From: Caulobacter flavus
GTDB taxonomy: Bacteria > Pseudomonadota > Alphaproteobacteria > Caulobacterales > Caulobacteraceae
Length of the DNA stretch: 64,000 bases
Assembly: GCF_003722335.1 (NCBI RefSeq)
Contig: NZ_CP026100.1
Location: 1,524,001 to 1,588,000, forward strand
Direction of reading: 5' to 3'
The notes under the pieces were generated by a model that did no database searches, was not told the DNA's origin, and saw only the letters and a list, made by a program, of their open reading frames with translations. The translations under genes and the position numbers were made by a program. This document shows positions 25,046-33,651 of the stretch, piece after piece (position 1 is the stretch's first letter; the number at the start of each line of letters is the position of its first letter).

Positions 25046-26320
25046 ATGACCCTTCCCACCCTCCATACCCTGAAGAATGGCGTCCGCGTCGTCTGCGATC
25101 CTATGCCGGGGCTCGAGACCCTGGCCCTCACGGTCGTCGCCGGACGCGGCGCGGGCTACGAGGATCCGGCGCGGTCGGGCTGGTCGCACCTGCTCGAGCA
25201 CATGGTGTTCAAGGGCGCGGGCGGGCGCAGCGCGCGCGACATCGTCGAGGTGATCGAGGCCGAGGGCGGCTCGATCAACGCCGCCACCGGCTACGAGCGC
25301 ACCAGCTTCCAGGTGCGGGCGCTGAAGGGCGGGGCGGGCCTGGCCATGGCGGTGATCGCCGACCTGGTGCGCCGTCCGACGCTGGACGCCGGCGACCTGG
25401 CCCGCGAGAAGCAGGTGGTGGCCCAGGAGATCGCCGAGGCCGCCGACGCGCCTGACGACTACGTCTTCGACCTGCTGCAGAAGGGCGCCTGGGGCGACCA
25501 CCCCGTCGGCCGGCCGATCCTGGGCACGGTCGACAGCGTCGAGGCCGCGACGCCGCAGGCGCTGGCCGAATGGCGCGCGGCGCTCTACGCGGCCGACCGG
25601 CTGGTGATCAGCGCCACGGGCGCGGTCGACGAGGCCGAGATCCTGGCGCTGGCGCAATCCGCCTTCGGCGACCTGCCGGCGACGCCCGGCGCGCCCATCC
25701 CCGATCCCGCGCCGTTCGTGGGCGGCGCTTTCGCCGAAACCCGCAAGCTGGAGCAGGCCCACCTCGTCCTGATGCTGCCGGCCGCCGGCTCGCGCGACGA
25801 CGACTACTTCGCCCTGCGCGTCTTCGCCGAGGCCCTGGGCGGGGGCATGTCGTCGCGGCTGTTCCAGGAAGCCCGCGAGAAGCGGGGTCTGGCCTACAAC
25901 ATCGACGCCTATGCCGACACCTATGCCGACATCGGCGGGCTCGGCATCTATGTCGGCTGCGCGGCCAAGGACGCGGCCGAGACCGCCCGGGTCTGCGCCG
26001 AGCAGGTGCTGGCCCTGGTCGAACGCATCGAGCCGGCCGAACTGGCCCGCTGCAAGGCCCAGCTGAAGGCGCACATGTTCATGGCCCGAGAGCAGCCGCT
26101 GGCCCGGGCCGAACAGAACGCCGGCCAGGCCCTGACCTTCGGCAAGCTGTTCCCGCCGGCCGAGCTGGCGGCCGGCGTCGACGCGGTCACCGCCGAGGAC
26201 ATCACCCGCCTGGGCCGGCGCATGCTGGACCCCGCCCGGGCGGCCACCGCCGTGCTGGGGGCCAAGACCGCGCTTTCGGCCGGGGAAATCTTCCGGCGGA
26301 CGTTGTTCGACGGCCGATAA
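25046..26320 (+). CDS. M16 family zinc peptidase (processing-peptidase-like)
   Basis: The 424-residue protein has the inverted zinc motif HLLEH (His48, His52, with catalytic Glu51) and the downstream glutamate in VVAQEIAEAAD. The second half contains the RGLAYNIDAYADTYAD glycine and tyrosine region of the inactive C-domain. This is the single-chain bacterial relative of mitochondrial processing peptidase beta, usually encoded next to thrC in alphaproteobacteria. Its substrates are unknown. It is probably cytoplasmic because there is no signal peptide. Confidence 0.9.
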   Translation: MTLPTLHTLKNGVRVVCDPMPGLETLALTVVAGRGAGYEDPARSGWSHLLEHMVFKGAGGRSARDIVEVIEAEGGSINAATGYERTSFQVRALKGGAGLAMAVIADLVRRPTLDAGDLAREKQVVAQEIAEAADAPDDYVFDLLQKGAWGDHPVGRPILGTVDSVEAATPQALAEWRAALYAADRLVISATGAVDEAEILALAQSAFGDLPATPGAPIPDPAPFVGGAFAETRKLEQAHLVLMLPAAGSRDDDYFALRVFAEALGGGMSSRLFQEAREKRGLAYNIDAYADTYADIGGLGIYVGCAAKDAAETARVCAEQVLALVERIEPAELARCKAQLKAHMFMAREQPLARAEQNAGQALTFGKLFPPAELAAGVDAVTAEDITRLGRRMLDPARAATAVLGAKTALSAGEIFRRTLFDGR

Positions 26321-26359
26321 GCCGCGATGGTGCGCGCCTGAAGTTTCGAGACCGACTGC

Positions 26360-26938
26360 TTGTCCGCCATCCTCCGACTGTTCCGCATCGACCATGGTCC
26401 GCGCATTGACGCCGAGCGGGTCTATCTGCGCCTGCCGCGCCTGGCCGACCACAAGCCGTGGGCGCAGCTGCGGGCGGCCTCGCGCGGCTACCTGACGCCC
26501 TGGGAGCCCAGCTGGCCGGCCGACGACCTGACCCGCACGGCCTTCCGCCAGCGGCTGGCGGCCTACGCCCGCGAGCTGGAGACCGGCGAGGCCTTTCCGT
26601 TCTTCGTGTTCCGCAAGGACGACGACGCCATCGTCGGCGGGGTGCGGCTGTTCAACATCCGCCGGGGCGTCTCGCAGACCGGCGTGATGGGCTACTGGAG
26701 CGGCGAGGCCCATGCCGGGAAGGGCTACACGACCGAGGCGGTGAAGGCGGTGATCGACTTCGCCTTCGGGCCGCTGGGGCTCCACCGGCTCGAGGCCGCG
26801 TGCATGCCGCACAACGTGCGCTCGGCGGACCTGTTGTCGCGCTGCGGGTTTTCCGAGGAAGGATACGCCCGCGCTTATCTCAAAATTAACGGCGAGTGGC
26901 GAGATCATCGTCTGTTCGGGTTGATCGCTCCCACCTAG
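26360..26938 (+). CDS. GNAT N-acetyltransferase (RimJ/RimL-like)
   Basis: The 192-residue protein has a GNAT fold. It includes RVYLRLPRLADHKPW at the start, GVMGYWSGEAHAGKGYTTEA (acetyl-CoA loop) and RLEAACMPHNVRSADLLSRC, then GFSEEGYARAYLKINGEW. This pattern is typical of RimJ or RimL-type N-terminal or small-molecule acetyltransferases. No in-frame ATG precedes the conserved region, so TTG at 26360 is the likely start. It is 39 bases after the M16 gene and probably in the same transcript. Confidence 0.82.
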   Translation: MSAILRLFRIDHGPRIDAERVYLRLPRLADHKPWAQLRAASRGYLTPWEPSWPADDLTRTAFRQRLAAYARELETGEAFPFFVFRKDDDAIVGGVRLFNIRRGVSQTGVMGYWSGEAHAGKGYTTEAVKAVIDFAFGPLGLHRLEAACMPHNVRSADLLSRCGFSEEGYARAYLKINGEWRDHRLFGLIAPT

Positions 26939-26984
26939 CGACCGCCCGGGCTGTGACGCCGGCTTTCTCGGCGTGGGAACGGGC

Positions 26985-28652
26985 ATGTCATTCAAGGTTG
27001 CCGAGCGACGGATCTGGGACGCGACGACCACGCTGGAAGCGCTGGGCGCCGCCGAGGTCGCGCTGTGGCACTGGGAGCCCGAGTCCGACCGCCTGCGCAT
27101 CAACGGCGCGGCCCGGGCCCTGGGCCTGTCGCCGCTCGCGCCCGAATGTTCCTCCGCCGCCTTCCGGGCTCTGGCTCTGCCGCAGGACCGCGCCCAGGCC
27201 GAGGAGCTGCTGCGCGTCCGTGAAGCCGGGGCCGAGATCGTCGTGCGCCTGCGCATGCGCAGCGGCGGCGTCTGCATCTGGCGGGGCGTGTGGCTGGAGG
27301 AGGGCGTGCGCGCCGCCGGCGTGATCGCCCCGGAAGTGAAATTCGCCGCCTCCGGCAAGGACGAACTGACCGGTTTGCTGGACCGCCGCAGCTTCATCGC
27401 CCGCGCCCGCGAGCGCCTGACCCACGACGGCGTGCACGAACTGGTCGTGGCCGACCTGGACCGCCTGCGCCGCCTGAACGAGGCCCTGGGCCACGAGCGG
27501 GCCGACCTCGTTCTGGCCGCCCTGGGCTCGCGCCTGGCCGCCGCCTTCCCCGAGGGCTCGATCCTGGGCCGCATCGGCGAAGACGAGTTCGCCGTGCTGT
27601 GCGAGCCCAAGGGCTACGAGCCGGCCGAACTGCTGCGCACCGCGCTTGAACAGCCGCTGCGCATCGCGGGCTTCGACATCCACCCGACCCTGACCATCGG
27701 CGCCGTCTCGGCCGAGGGCGGCGAGGACGCGCCGGAGGCCGCCGAGCTGGTCCGCCGCGCCGAACTGGCCGTCGAGGCCGCCGCCGCCAACGGACGCGGC
27801 TCGGCCGCCGCCTACGGCCGCTCGATGGAAACCGACGGCCTGTCGCGCCTGGCCCTGGAAGCCGACTTGCGCGGCGCCATCGGGCGCGGCGAGATCATCC
27901 CCTACTTCCAGCCGGTCGTGCGCCTGTCGACCGGCGCGCTGTCGGGCTTCGAGGCCCTGGCGCGCTGGATCCACCCGCGCCGCGGCCTGCTGCCGCCCGA
28001 CGAATTCCTGCCGCTGATCGAAGAGATGGGCCTGATGGCCGAGCTCGGCGAGCACATGATGCGCAGCGCCGGCAAGCAACTGGCCGCCTGGCGTCGCAGC
28101 CACCCGGCCGTCGGCGCCCTGACCGTCAGCGTCAACCTGTCGACCGGCGAGATCGACCGTCCGGGCCTGGTGCACGACGTGGCCCAGGTCCTGCGCGAGA
28201 ACGGCCTGCCGCGCGGCGCGCTGAAGCTGGAAGTCACCGAAAGCGACATCATGCGCGATCCCGAGCGGGCCGCGGTGATCCTGAAAGCCCTGCGCGAGGC
28301 GGGCGCCGGCCTGGCGCTGGACGACTTCGGCACCGGCTTCTCGTCGCTGTCGTACCTGACCCGCCTGCCGTTCGACACGCTGAAGATCGACCGCTACTTC
28401 GTGCGCACCATGGGCGGCAACGCCGGCTCGGCCAAGATCGTCCGCTCGGTGGTGAAACTGGGCCAGGATCTCGACCTGGAAGTGGTCGCCGAGGGCGTCG
28501 AGAACGCCGAGATGGCGAGCGCGCTGCAGAAGCTCGGCTGCGACTACGGCCAGGGCTTCGGCTACGCGCCGGCCCTGTCGCCGCAGGAGGCCGAGGTCTA
28601 TCTCAACGAGGCCTATGTCGACGGCGCCGCGCCCGTGAAGGCGCGGGGCTGA
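26985..28652 (+). CDS. pdeA: Cyclic-di-GMP phosphodiesterase PdeA (PAS-GGDEF-EAL)
   Basis: The 555-residue protein has an N-terminal PAS-like domain (about 15-105), a degenerate GGDEF domain reading GEDEF (from Gly198) and an EAL domain with Glu323 in FEALARW, plus LEVTESDIM, LDDFGTGFSSLSYL and EGVEN metal and substrate motifs. The same architecture and the GEDEF variant are known for Caulobacter crescentus PdeA (CC3396), where GTP bound to GEDEF activates EAL hydrolysis of c-di-GMP and CpdR-ClpXP degrades the protein at the swarmer-to-stalked transition. The C-terminus ends KARG, compatible with a C-terminal degron. An in-frame GTG at 26973 is an alternative start. Confidence 0.92.
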   Translation: MSFKVAERRIWDATTTLEALGAAEVALWHWEPESDRLRINGAARALGLSPLAPECSSAAFRALALPQDRAQAEELLRVREAGAEIVVRLRMRSGGVCIWRGVWLEEGVRAAGVIAPEVKFAASGKDELTGLLDRRSFIARARERLTHDGVHELVVADLDRLRRLNEALGHERADLVLAALGSRLAAAFPEGSILGRIGEDEFAVLCEPKGYEPAELLRTALEQPLRIAGFDIHPTLTIGAVSAEGGEDAPEAAELVRRAELAVEAAAANGRGSAAAYGRSMETDGLSRLALEADLRGAIGRGEIIPYFQPVVRLSTGALSGFEALARWIHPRRGLLPPDEFLPLIEEMGLMAELGEHMMRSAGKQLAAWRRSHPAVGALTVSVNLSTGEIDRPGLVHDVAQVLRENGLPRGALKLEVTESDIMRDPERAAVILKALREAGAGLALDDFGTGFSSLSYLTRLPFDTLKIDRYFVRTMGGNAGSAKIVRSVVKLGQDLDLEVVAEGVENAEMASALQKLGCDYGQGFGYAPALSPQEAEVYLNEAYVDGAAPVKARG

Positions 28653-28655
28653 GGC

Positions 28656-29483
28656 TCAGCCCTTCGCCAGATCCCCGTAGAGCCACGCCGCGGTGACCCC
28701 GCCGTCCATCAGGACGTCGCTGCCGGTGATGAAGCCGCCGTCGGGGCCCATCAGGAGGGCGCCGACCGCGCCGACCTCGTCGGGCGTGCCGGCGCGCCTG
28801 GCGGGCGAGCCCTCGATCATCTTGCGATAGCCCGCGCCGCGCGGGCCGGTCAGCTCGTCGCGGGCCAGGGGCGTCATGACGATGCCGGGGCTGATGGCGT
28901 TGATCCGCGCCCCGCGCTCGCCCCAGCGCACGGCCTGGGCGGCCACCCGCAGGGCGTTGCCGCGCTTGGACAGCTGGTAGGCCTTCAGCGGGTCGGTGAC
29001 CTGGTCGGGGGCCAGGAAGGGCAGGGCCAGCAGCTCTTCGGTCGGGGTCGTGGCCAGGGCGTGGTTCTGTTCGACGCTCAGCGGCGGCAGGCGGTGGCCC
29101 GACTGCGAGGCGATGACCACGCCCGAGCCGCCGGGCGCGATCACCTCGCCGAACAGGTCCAGCACCAGGGCCGTGCCATAGAGGTCGACCTTGAGGATCA
29201 CCTGCGGCGGCGCCTGGCTGGGCGAGACGCCGGCGGCGTGGATCAGGCCGGTGACATCGCCGAGATCCGTGGCGGCGGCGACCAGGGCGTGGACGGTCTC
29301 GCGCGAGGCGACGTCGACGGTGGCGACGTGGGCGTCGTAGCCGGCGTCGGCCAGCACGCTGGCGGCGGCCTGCGCGTTCTCGCGCCTCATGTCGGCCAGC
29401 AGCACGCGCTTGCCCACGCTCACGCGGCGGGCGATGGCCTGGCCGATCTGGCCGGCCCCGATGACGACGATGACCTCGGCCAT
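28656..29483 (-). CDS. Short-chain dehydrogenase/reductase
   Basis: The 275-residue SDR has a variant dinucleotide motif, VIGAGQIGQAIA, in which the usual TGxxxGxG is GAGQIGQ. The catalytic serine is in IASQSGHR and the dyad is YQLSK (YxxxK). It includes INAISPGIVMTPLARDEL and ends in the ITGSDVLMDGGV substrate or dimer region. A 15-residue insertion-like segment (EQNHALATTPTEELLALPF) lies between the serine and the tyrosine. The substrate is unknown. It converges on pdeA with only three bases between stops. Confidence 0.85.
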   Translation of the reverse strand: MAEVIVVIGAGQIGQAIARRVSVGKRVLLADMRRENAQAAASVLADAGYDAHVATVDVASRETVHALVAAATDLGDVTGLIHAAGVSPSQAPPQVILKVDLYGTALVLDLFGEVIAPGGSGVVIASQSGHRLPPLSVEQNHALATTPTEELLALPFLAPDQVTDPLKAYQLSKRGNALRVAAQAVRWGERGARINAISPGIVMTPLARDELTGPRGAGYRKMIEGSPARRAGTPDEVGAVGALLMGPDGGFITGSDVLMDGGVTAAWLYGDLAKG

Positions 29484-29587
29484 GGGCTCTCCTTGTTCAG
29501 GAGGGCGTCATAGCGCCGTGGAGGGGCCAGGATTAGCCGCAGCCTCGTCCATGGCCTGCTGAGCGCTTCTCAGCAGTCCTGGAGGCC

Positions 29588-30220
29588 CTAGCGGCGCGCC
29601 TCGGTGGCCATGCGGACGGCGAGGCCGCCCAGCACGCTGGCCATCAGCCAGCGCTGGACGAGGGCGAAGCTGGGGCGCGTCGCCAGGAAGCCGGCGATCG
29701 TCCCGGCCGCCAGGCAGATGGAAGCGTTCACCGACAGGCTGATGGCGATCTGCGTGCCGCCCAGCAGCAGCGACTGGGTCAGCACGTTCCCGTGGCCGGG
29801 ATCGATGAACTGCGGCAGCAGCGACAGATAGAGCATCGCGGCCTTGGGATTGAGCAGGTTGGTCAGGAAGCCCATGGCCATCAGCTTGACGGGCGGGTCC
29901 CTGGGCAGGTCGCGCACCTGGAAGGGCGAGGCGCCGCCGGGCTTGATCGCCTGCCAGGCCAGCCAGCCCAGATACAGCGCCCCGCCGAAGCGCAGGATGT
30001 CGTAGGCGATCGGGGCGGCCATCAAGAGGGCGGTGATGCCCAGGGCCGCGCAGACCAGATAGACGACGAAGCCCGCCGCCGTGCCGGCCAGCGAGACGAT
30101 GCCGGCCCACTTGCCCTGGCAGATCGATCGGCTGACCAGGTAGAGCATGTTGGGGCCCGGCGTCAGGGCCATCCCCAGGCAGACCAGCGAGAAGGCGATC
30201 CAGGTCTTGGCGTCGGGCAT
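29588..30220 (-). CDS. LysE/RhtB family amino-acid exporter
   Basis: The 210-residue membrane protein has about six helices and the family motif at the first one, GMALTPGPNMLYLVSRS. NLLNPKAAMLYLSLLPQF is the second conserved LysE/RhtB segment. The start at 30220 (MPDAKTWIAF) follows GGAGC; a longer frame reaches 30244. It probably exports an amino acid or homoserine-type substrate, but which one cannot be told. Confidence 0.88.
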   Translation of the reverse strand: MPDAKTWIAFSLVCLGMALTPGPNMLYLVSRSICQGKWAGIVSLAGTAAGFVVYLVCAALGITALLMAAPIAYDILRFGGALYLGWLAWQAIKPGGASPFQVRDLPRDPPVKLMAMGFLTNLLNPKAAMLYLSLLPQFIDPGHGNVLTQSLLLGGTQIAISLSVNASICLAAGTIAGFLATRPSFALVQRWLMASVLGGLAVRMATEARR

Positions 30221-30245
30221 CGGGGGCTCCGGTGAAGCGGGCACG

Positions 30246-30280
30246 AAAAAGGGGCCGGAAGCTTGCGCCGCCGGCCCCTT
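30246..30280 (-). terminator. Terminator downstream of exbD
   Basis: AAGGGGCCGG (30249-30258) pairs with CCGGCCCCTT (30271-30280), and AAAAA on the left provides a T-run for minus-strand transcription from exbD. Confidence 0.82.
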
Positions 30281-30310
30281 GGTTCTTTCTCGGCGATCGC
30301 CGAAGACGTC

Positions 30311-30760
30311 TTAGTGGATGTCTTCGTTGATCAGGCCGACCTTGTACCAGCCAGCGGTCTGCAGCTGGTTCAGGACGCCCATGAAGTCCGAGTACAGCAC
30401 GTCGGCGTCGGCGCGGATCATGACGCGCTGATCGTCCTTCGGACCGGCTTGACCCTTCGAGGTGAACGAAGCGTCCAGGTCGATCGGCAGGTTGTCGAGG
30501 CTGGTTTGCTTGTCCGCGATGAACAGAGCGCCCGACTTCTGGATCGAGATGAACACCGGTTCCTTCGGCTTCGGCGCGTTCGGCGGCGGCGGGACGGCCG
30601 GCGGCAGGTCGATCTTGATCGAGGTCACGGCCATCGGCACGGCGACCATGAAGATGATCAGCAGAACGAGCAGAATGTCGACGAAGGGCGTGACGTTGAT
30701 TTCGGAATTCTGGTTCAGCGAGTAGCGACCGCCGCCGCCGCCAGCAAGTTTAGCCGCCAT
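30311..30760 (-). CDS. ExbD/TolR family biopolymer transport protein
   Basis: The 149-residue protein has a short cytoplasmic tail, one membrane helix with the proton-path aspartate in EINVTPFVDILLVLLIIFMV, and a periplasmic domain containing LPPAVPPPP and VMIRADADVLYSDFMGVLNQLQ. It works with an ExbB/TolQ partner to energise TonB or Tol systems, but none is present here: the gene is flanked by its own terminator and a 222-base divergent intergenic region. It therefore looks monocistronic. The N-terminal GGGGGR run is unusual but plausible. Confidence 0.88.
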   Translation of the reverse strand: MAAKLAGGGGGRYSLNQNSEINVTPFVDILLVLLIIFMVAVPMAVTSIKIDLPPAVPPPPNAPKPKEPVFISIQKSGALFIADKQTSLDNLPIDLDASFTSKGQAGPKDDQRVMIRADADVLYSDFMGVLNQLQTAGWYKVGLINEDIH

Positions 30761-30982
30761 AGCCTGACTGTCTCCCGGGGACCGCCCCCAGGCGGTCCAG
30801 AAATTGTTAGATGCCACGTCTGGCGCAGACGAGCGCGGAAGTAAAGCCCGAGGACGCGGCGCAATGGCAACCCCTTTTGTGAGTCTTTTTGGCCTAACGG
30901 CGTTCAGGTGGCGGAATCCCGCGCCAAGCTTCCCGCGATGCGCGACTAGCGCTCGCAATCAGGCCGCGCTAAGCCCCCGCGC

Positions 30983-32005
30983 ATGATCTTTTCCTTCGAC
31001 GCCTACGTCACCGCCGCCCTGTTCGATCGCGCCGGACGCGCCGGATTCGCTCTTGGCGACGGCACCGTCCGATTCGAGGCCGACGGCGGCTTCGTCACCG
31101 TCGAGGCCCATGGCGGGCCCATGGGCGGCGCGGCGCTGGCCGCCTGCGTCCACCCGTCGGGCCGGGGCCTGGTGACCGGCGGCGACGACGGCCGCGTGGT
31201 CTGGAGCCGGCTGGAGGGCGACGAGCTGGTCGCCACCCTGCTGGCCGAGGTCAAGGGCAAGTGGATCGAGCACGTGGCCGCCAGCCCCGCCTCGGGCCTG
31301 ATCGCCTTCACCGCCGGCAAGGAGGTTCACGTGCTGGACGTCGCCGACGAGGGCTTCCGCCGCGTCTACGCGCACGAGAAGACCGTCTCGGCGGTGGCCT
31401 TCGATCCCAAGGGCAAGCGCCTGGCCGCGGCTGGCTACGGCGGAGTGTCGCTGTGGTGGGGCCGCATCGCCGACCAGAAGCCGACGGTGATGAAGTGGGC
31501 CGGCAGCCACGTCGGCCTGGCCTACAGCCCCGACGGCAAGTTCCTGGTCTCGGCCATGCAGGAGAACCAGCTGCACGGCTGGCGCCTGAGCGACGGCAAG
31601 GACATGCGGATGGGCGGCTATCCGGCCAAGATCAAGAGCATGGCCTTCTGCGACAAGGGCGCTCTCCTGGCCACGGCCGGGGCCAACGGCGCGGTCGTCT
31701 GGCCGTTCGCCGGGGCCAACGGCCCGATGGGCAAGGAAGCCGCCGAGATCGGCTTCTCTCGGGATTCGCTGGTGGTTCAGGTCGCCGGCGTCGACGCCCT
31801 GCCGGTGGTCATCGCCGGCCAGGACAACGGCCGCATCTGGGCCTGCCACCTGCGCTCGGGCCGTATCGAGACCCTGAAGGCCGAGCGCGGCGCGGCGATC
31901 AGCAGCCTGTCGGTCAACGCCGACGGCTCGCGCCTGGCCTGGGGCGACGAGAGCGGCGAAGCCGGCGTGCTGGCCGTGCCGGACATCTCGGTGAGGAATT
32001 TCTAG
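30983..32005 (+). CDS. WD40-like beta-propeller protein
   Basis: The 340-residue protein consists of about seven repeats of roughly 40 residues with WD40-type features, for example VHPSGRGLVTGGDDGRVVWS, AFDPKGKRLAAAGYGGVSLW, YSPDGKFLVSAMQENQLHGW and VNADGSRLAWGDESGEAGVL. There is no signal peptide, so it should be a cytoplasmic interaction scaffold. Its partners are unknown. It starts just after a divergent region shared with exbD and is followed by a family B repeat. Confidence 0.85.
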   Translation: MIFSFDAYVTAALFDRAGRAGFALGDGTVRFEADGGFVTVEAHGGPMGGAALAACVHPSGRGLVTGGDDGRVVWSRLEGDELVATLLAEVKGKWIEHVAASPASGLIAFTAGKEVHVLDVADEGFRRVYAHEKTVSAVAFDPKGKRLAAAGYGGVSLWWGRIADQKPTVMKWAGSHVGLAYSPDGKFLVSAMQENQLHGWRLSDGKDMRMGGYPAKIKSMAFCDKGALLATAGANGAVVWPFAGANGPMGKEAAEIGFSRDSLVVQVAGVDALPVVIAGQDNGRIWACHLRSGRIETLKAERGAAISSLSVNADGSRLAWGDESGEAGVLAVPDISVRNF

Positions 32006-32026
32006 GAACCCGTCTATCCTAAACTC

Positions 32027-32160
32027 CCGTCATTCCCGCCCTTGTGGCGGGAACCCCTCTGTCAGCCGCAAGGGTGGATAGGGCGGCGTGCCAGGCACGC
32101 CGCTGGCGCTTCACGTGCGAACGGAACCAGAGGTTCCCGCCACAAGGGCGGGAATGACGG
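32027..32160. repeat. Palindromic extragenic repeat, family B
   Basis: CCCGTCATTCCCGCCCTTG (left) and its inverse near 32140-32160 enclose CTGTCAGCCGCAAGGG, a GGCGTGCC/GGCACGCC hairpin and CGCTTCACGTGCGAACGG. A nearly identical copy lies at 44510-44645, differing at a handful of positions. It separates the convergent WD40 gene and folC. Confidence 0.88.
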
Positions 32161-32182
32161 GAGCGTAAGGGGGACGGGGGCT

Positions 32183-33499
32183 CTACGCCGGCCAGGTGGC
32201 TTCACTGGCGCCCAGCACCTCGCCGGCGAGATAGAGCGAGCCGCAGATCAGCACGTGCGGGACGGGGTCCAGCGCGAGCGCTCGGGAAAGCGCGTCGTCC
32301 AGGCCGTCGCAGGCGGCCGCGCGCAGGCCGGCCAGTTCGGCGGCCGCGGCGGTCTGCGCGGCGCTGGCGGCGGCGTGGCCCTCGAAGGTGACGGTGAAGA
32401 CCTTGGTGGCGACCCCCCGGAAGGCCTCGAAGAAGCCGGCGGCGTCCTTGTTGGCCAGGAGGCCCGAGATCAGCGCCACGGGGCGGCCGTCGCGGGCGGC
32501 CAGGTCGGCCACGGCGCGGGCCACGGCGCGGCCGGCATGGGGGTTGTGGCCGCCGTCGAGCCAGAGGTCGGCGCCGGCGGCCTGGGCGGTCTCGGCGTAG
32601 GGACCGGCGGTCAGGCGCTGGAAACGGGCCGGCCAGACCGTGCCGGCGATCCCCCGGCCCATGGCGTTCTCGTCGATGCGCGGATCGCCCAGGGCCAGCA
32701 GGGCGGCGACGGCCAGGCCGGCGTTGGCGAACTGGTGCTCGCCGGGCAGGGCGGGGGCGGGCAGGTCGAGCAGCCGGTCGGGCATCTGCACCAGCAGGCG
32801 GCCGCGCTCCTCCCAGGCGTCGAACTCGCGGCCCATCAGGGTCAGCTCGACCCCGGCCAGGGCCGCGGCGGTCTCCAGCACGCCGTCCACGGCGTGCTGC
32901 TGGCGAGCGCTGACGGCCGGAGCGCCCGGCTTGATGATGCCGGCCTTCTCCACGGCGATCTGCTCGATGGTGTCGCCCAGGAACTCGCGGTGATCCAGGT
33001 CGATCGGGGCGATGACGCTGACCGCCGGGGCGGAAATGACGTTGGTGGCGTCCAGCACGCCCCCCAGGCCCACCTCGACGATGCAGAGGTCGGCCGGGAC
33101 CTCGGCGAAGGCGACGAAGGCCGCCGCCGTGGTGATCTCGAAGAAGGTGACAGCCTGGCCGTCATTGGCCGCCTCGACCCGCTCCAGCACGTCGGCCAGG
33201 TGATCCTCGGTGATCAGCGCCCCGGCCAGGCGGATGCGCTCGACGAAGCGCACCAGGTGCGGCGAGGTGAAGACGTGGACCTTCAGGCCGGCGGCCTCGG
33301 CCATGTGGCGCAGATAGGCCACCGTCGAGCCCTTGCCGTTGGTGCCGGCCACGTGGATCACCGGCGGCAGGCGGTCCTGCGGATCGCCCAGGGCGGCGCA
33401 CAGCCGGCGCATGCGGCCCAGCGACAGGTCGATCTTCAGCGGGTGCAGCGCCCGCAGGCGCTCCAGCGCGGCGTCGTGAGCGCGGAGGTGGTCGGTCAT
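32183..33499 (-). CDS. folC: Dihydrofolate synthase/folylpolyglutamate synthase
   Basis: The 438-residue Mur-ligase-family enzyme adds glutamate to dihydropteroate and folates with ATP. The P-loop is HVAGTNGKGSTVAYL, followed by TSPHLVRFVERI, VEVGLGGVLDATNVI and the late LDGGHNPHAGRA motif. It is last in the minus-strand run usg-trpF-trpB-ORF46-trpA-accD-folC, a linkage seen in many alphaproteobacteria. A 152-base gap with a palindromic repeat separates it from accD. Confidence 0.95.
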   Translation of the reverse strand: MTDHLRAHDAALERLRALHPLKIDLSLGRMRRLCAALGDPQDRLPPVIHVAGTNGKGSTVAYLRHMAEAAGLKVHVFTSPHLVRFVERIRLAGALITEDHLADVLERVEAANDGQAVTFFEITTAAAFVAFAEVPADLCIVEVGLGGVLDATNVISAPAVSVIAPIDLDHREFLGDTIEQIAVEKAGIIKPGAPAVSARQQHAVDGVLETAAALAGVELTLMGREFDAWEERGRLLVQMPDRLLDLPAPALPGEHQFANAGLAVAALLALGDPRIDENAMGRGIAGTVWPARFQRLTAGPYAETAQAAGADLWLDGGHNPHAGRAVARAVADLAARDGRPVALISGLLANKDAAGFFEAFRGVATKVFTVTFEGHAAASAAQTAAAAELAGLRAAACDGLDDALSRALALDPVPHVLICGSLYLAGEVLGASEATWPA

Positions 33500-33511
33500 G
33501 GGAGCCCCGAA

Positions 33512-33642
33512 AGCTCCTCCCTCGCGAAGCGGGGGAGGTGGCGCGCTGCGGGTACGCAGCGTGACGGAGGGGGCGAGGGACGGAGTGCGGCGGTCGCCCC
33601 CTCCACCGCTTCGCGGTCCCCCTCCCCCGCGAGCGGGGGAGG
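33512..33642. repeat. Palindromic extragenic repeat, family C
   Basis: CTCCTCCCTCGCGAAGCGGG at the left and CCCGCGAGCGGGGGAGG at the right flank internal GGTACGCAGCGTGACGGAGG and GCCCCCTCCACCGCTTCG segments. It fills the accD-folC gap. Confidence 0.75.
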
Positions 33643-33651
33643 AAAAGAAAA

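Noticed and set aside
24911-27610. 899-codon minus-strand frame over the M16, GNAT and pdeA genes
   Set aside because: It spans three intact genes and their gaps on the opposite strand and has no domain signatures.
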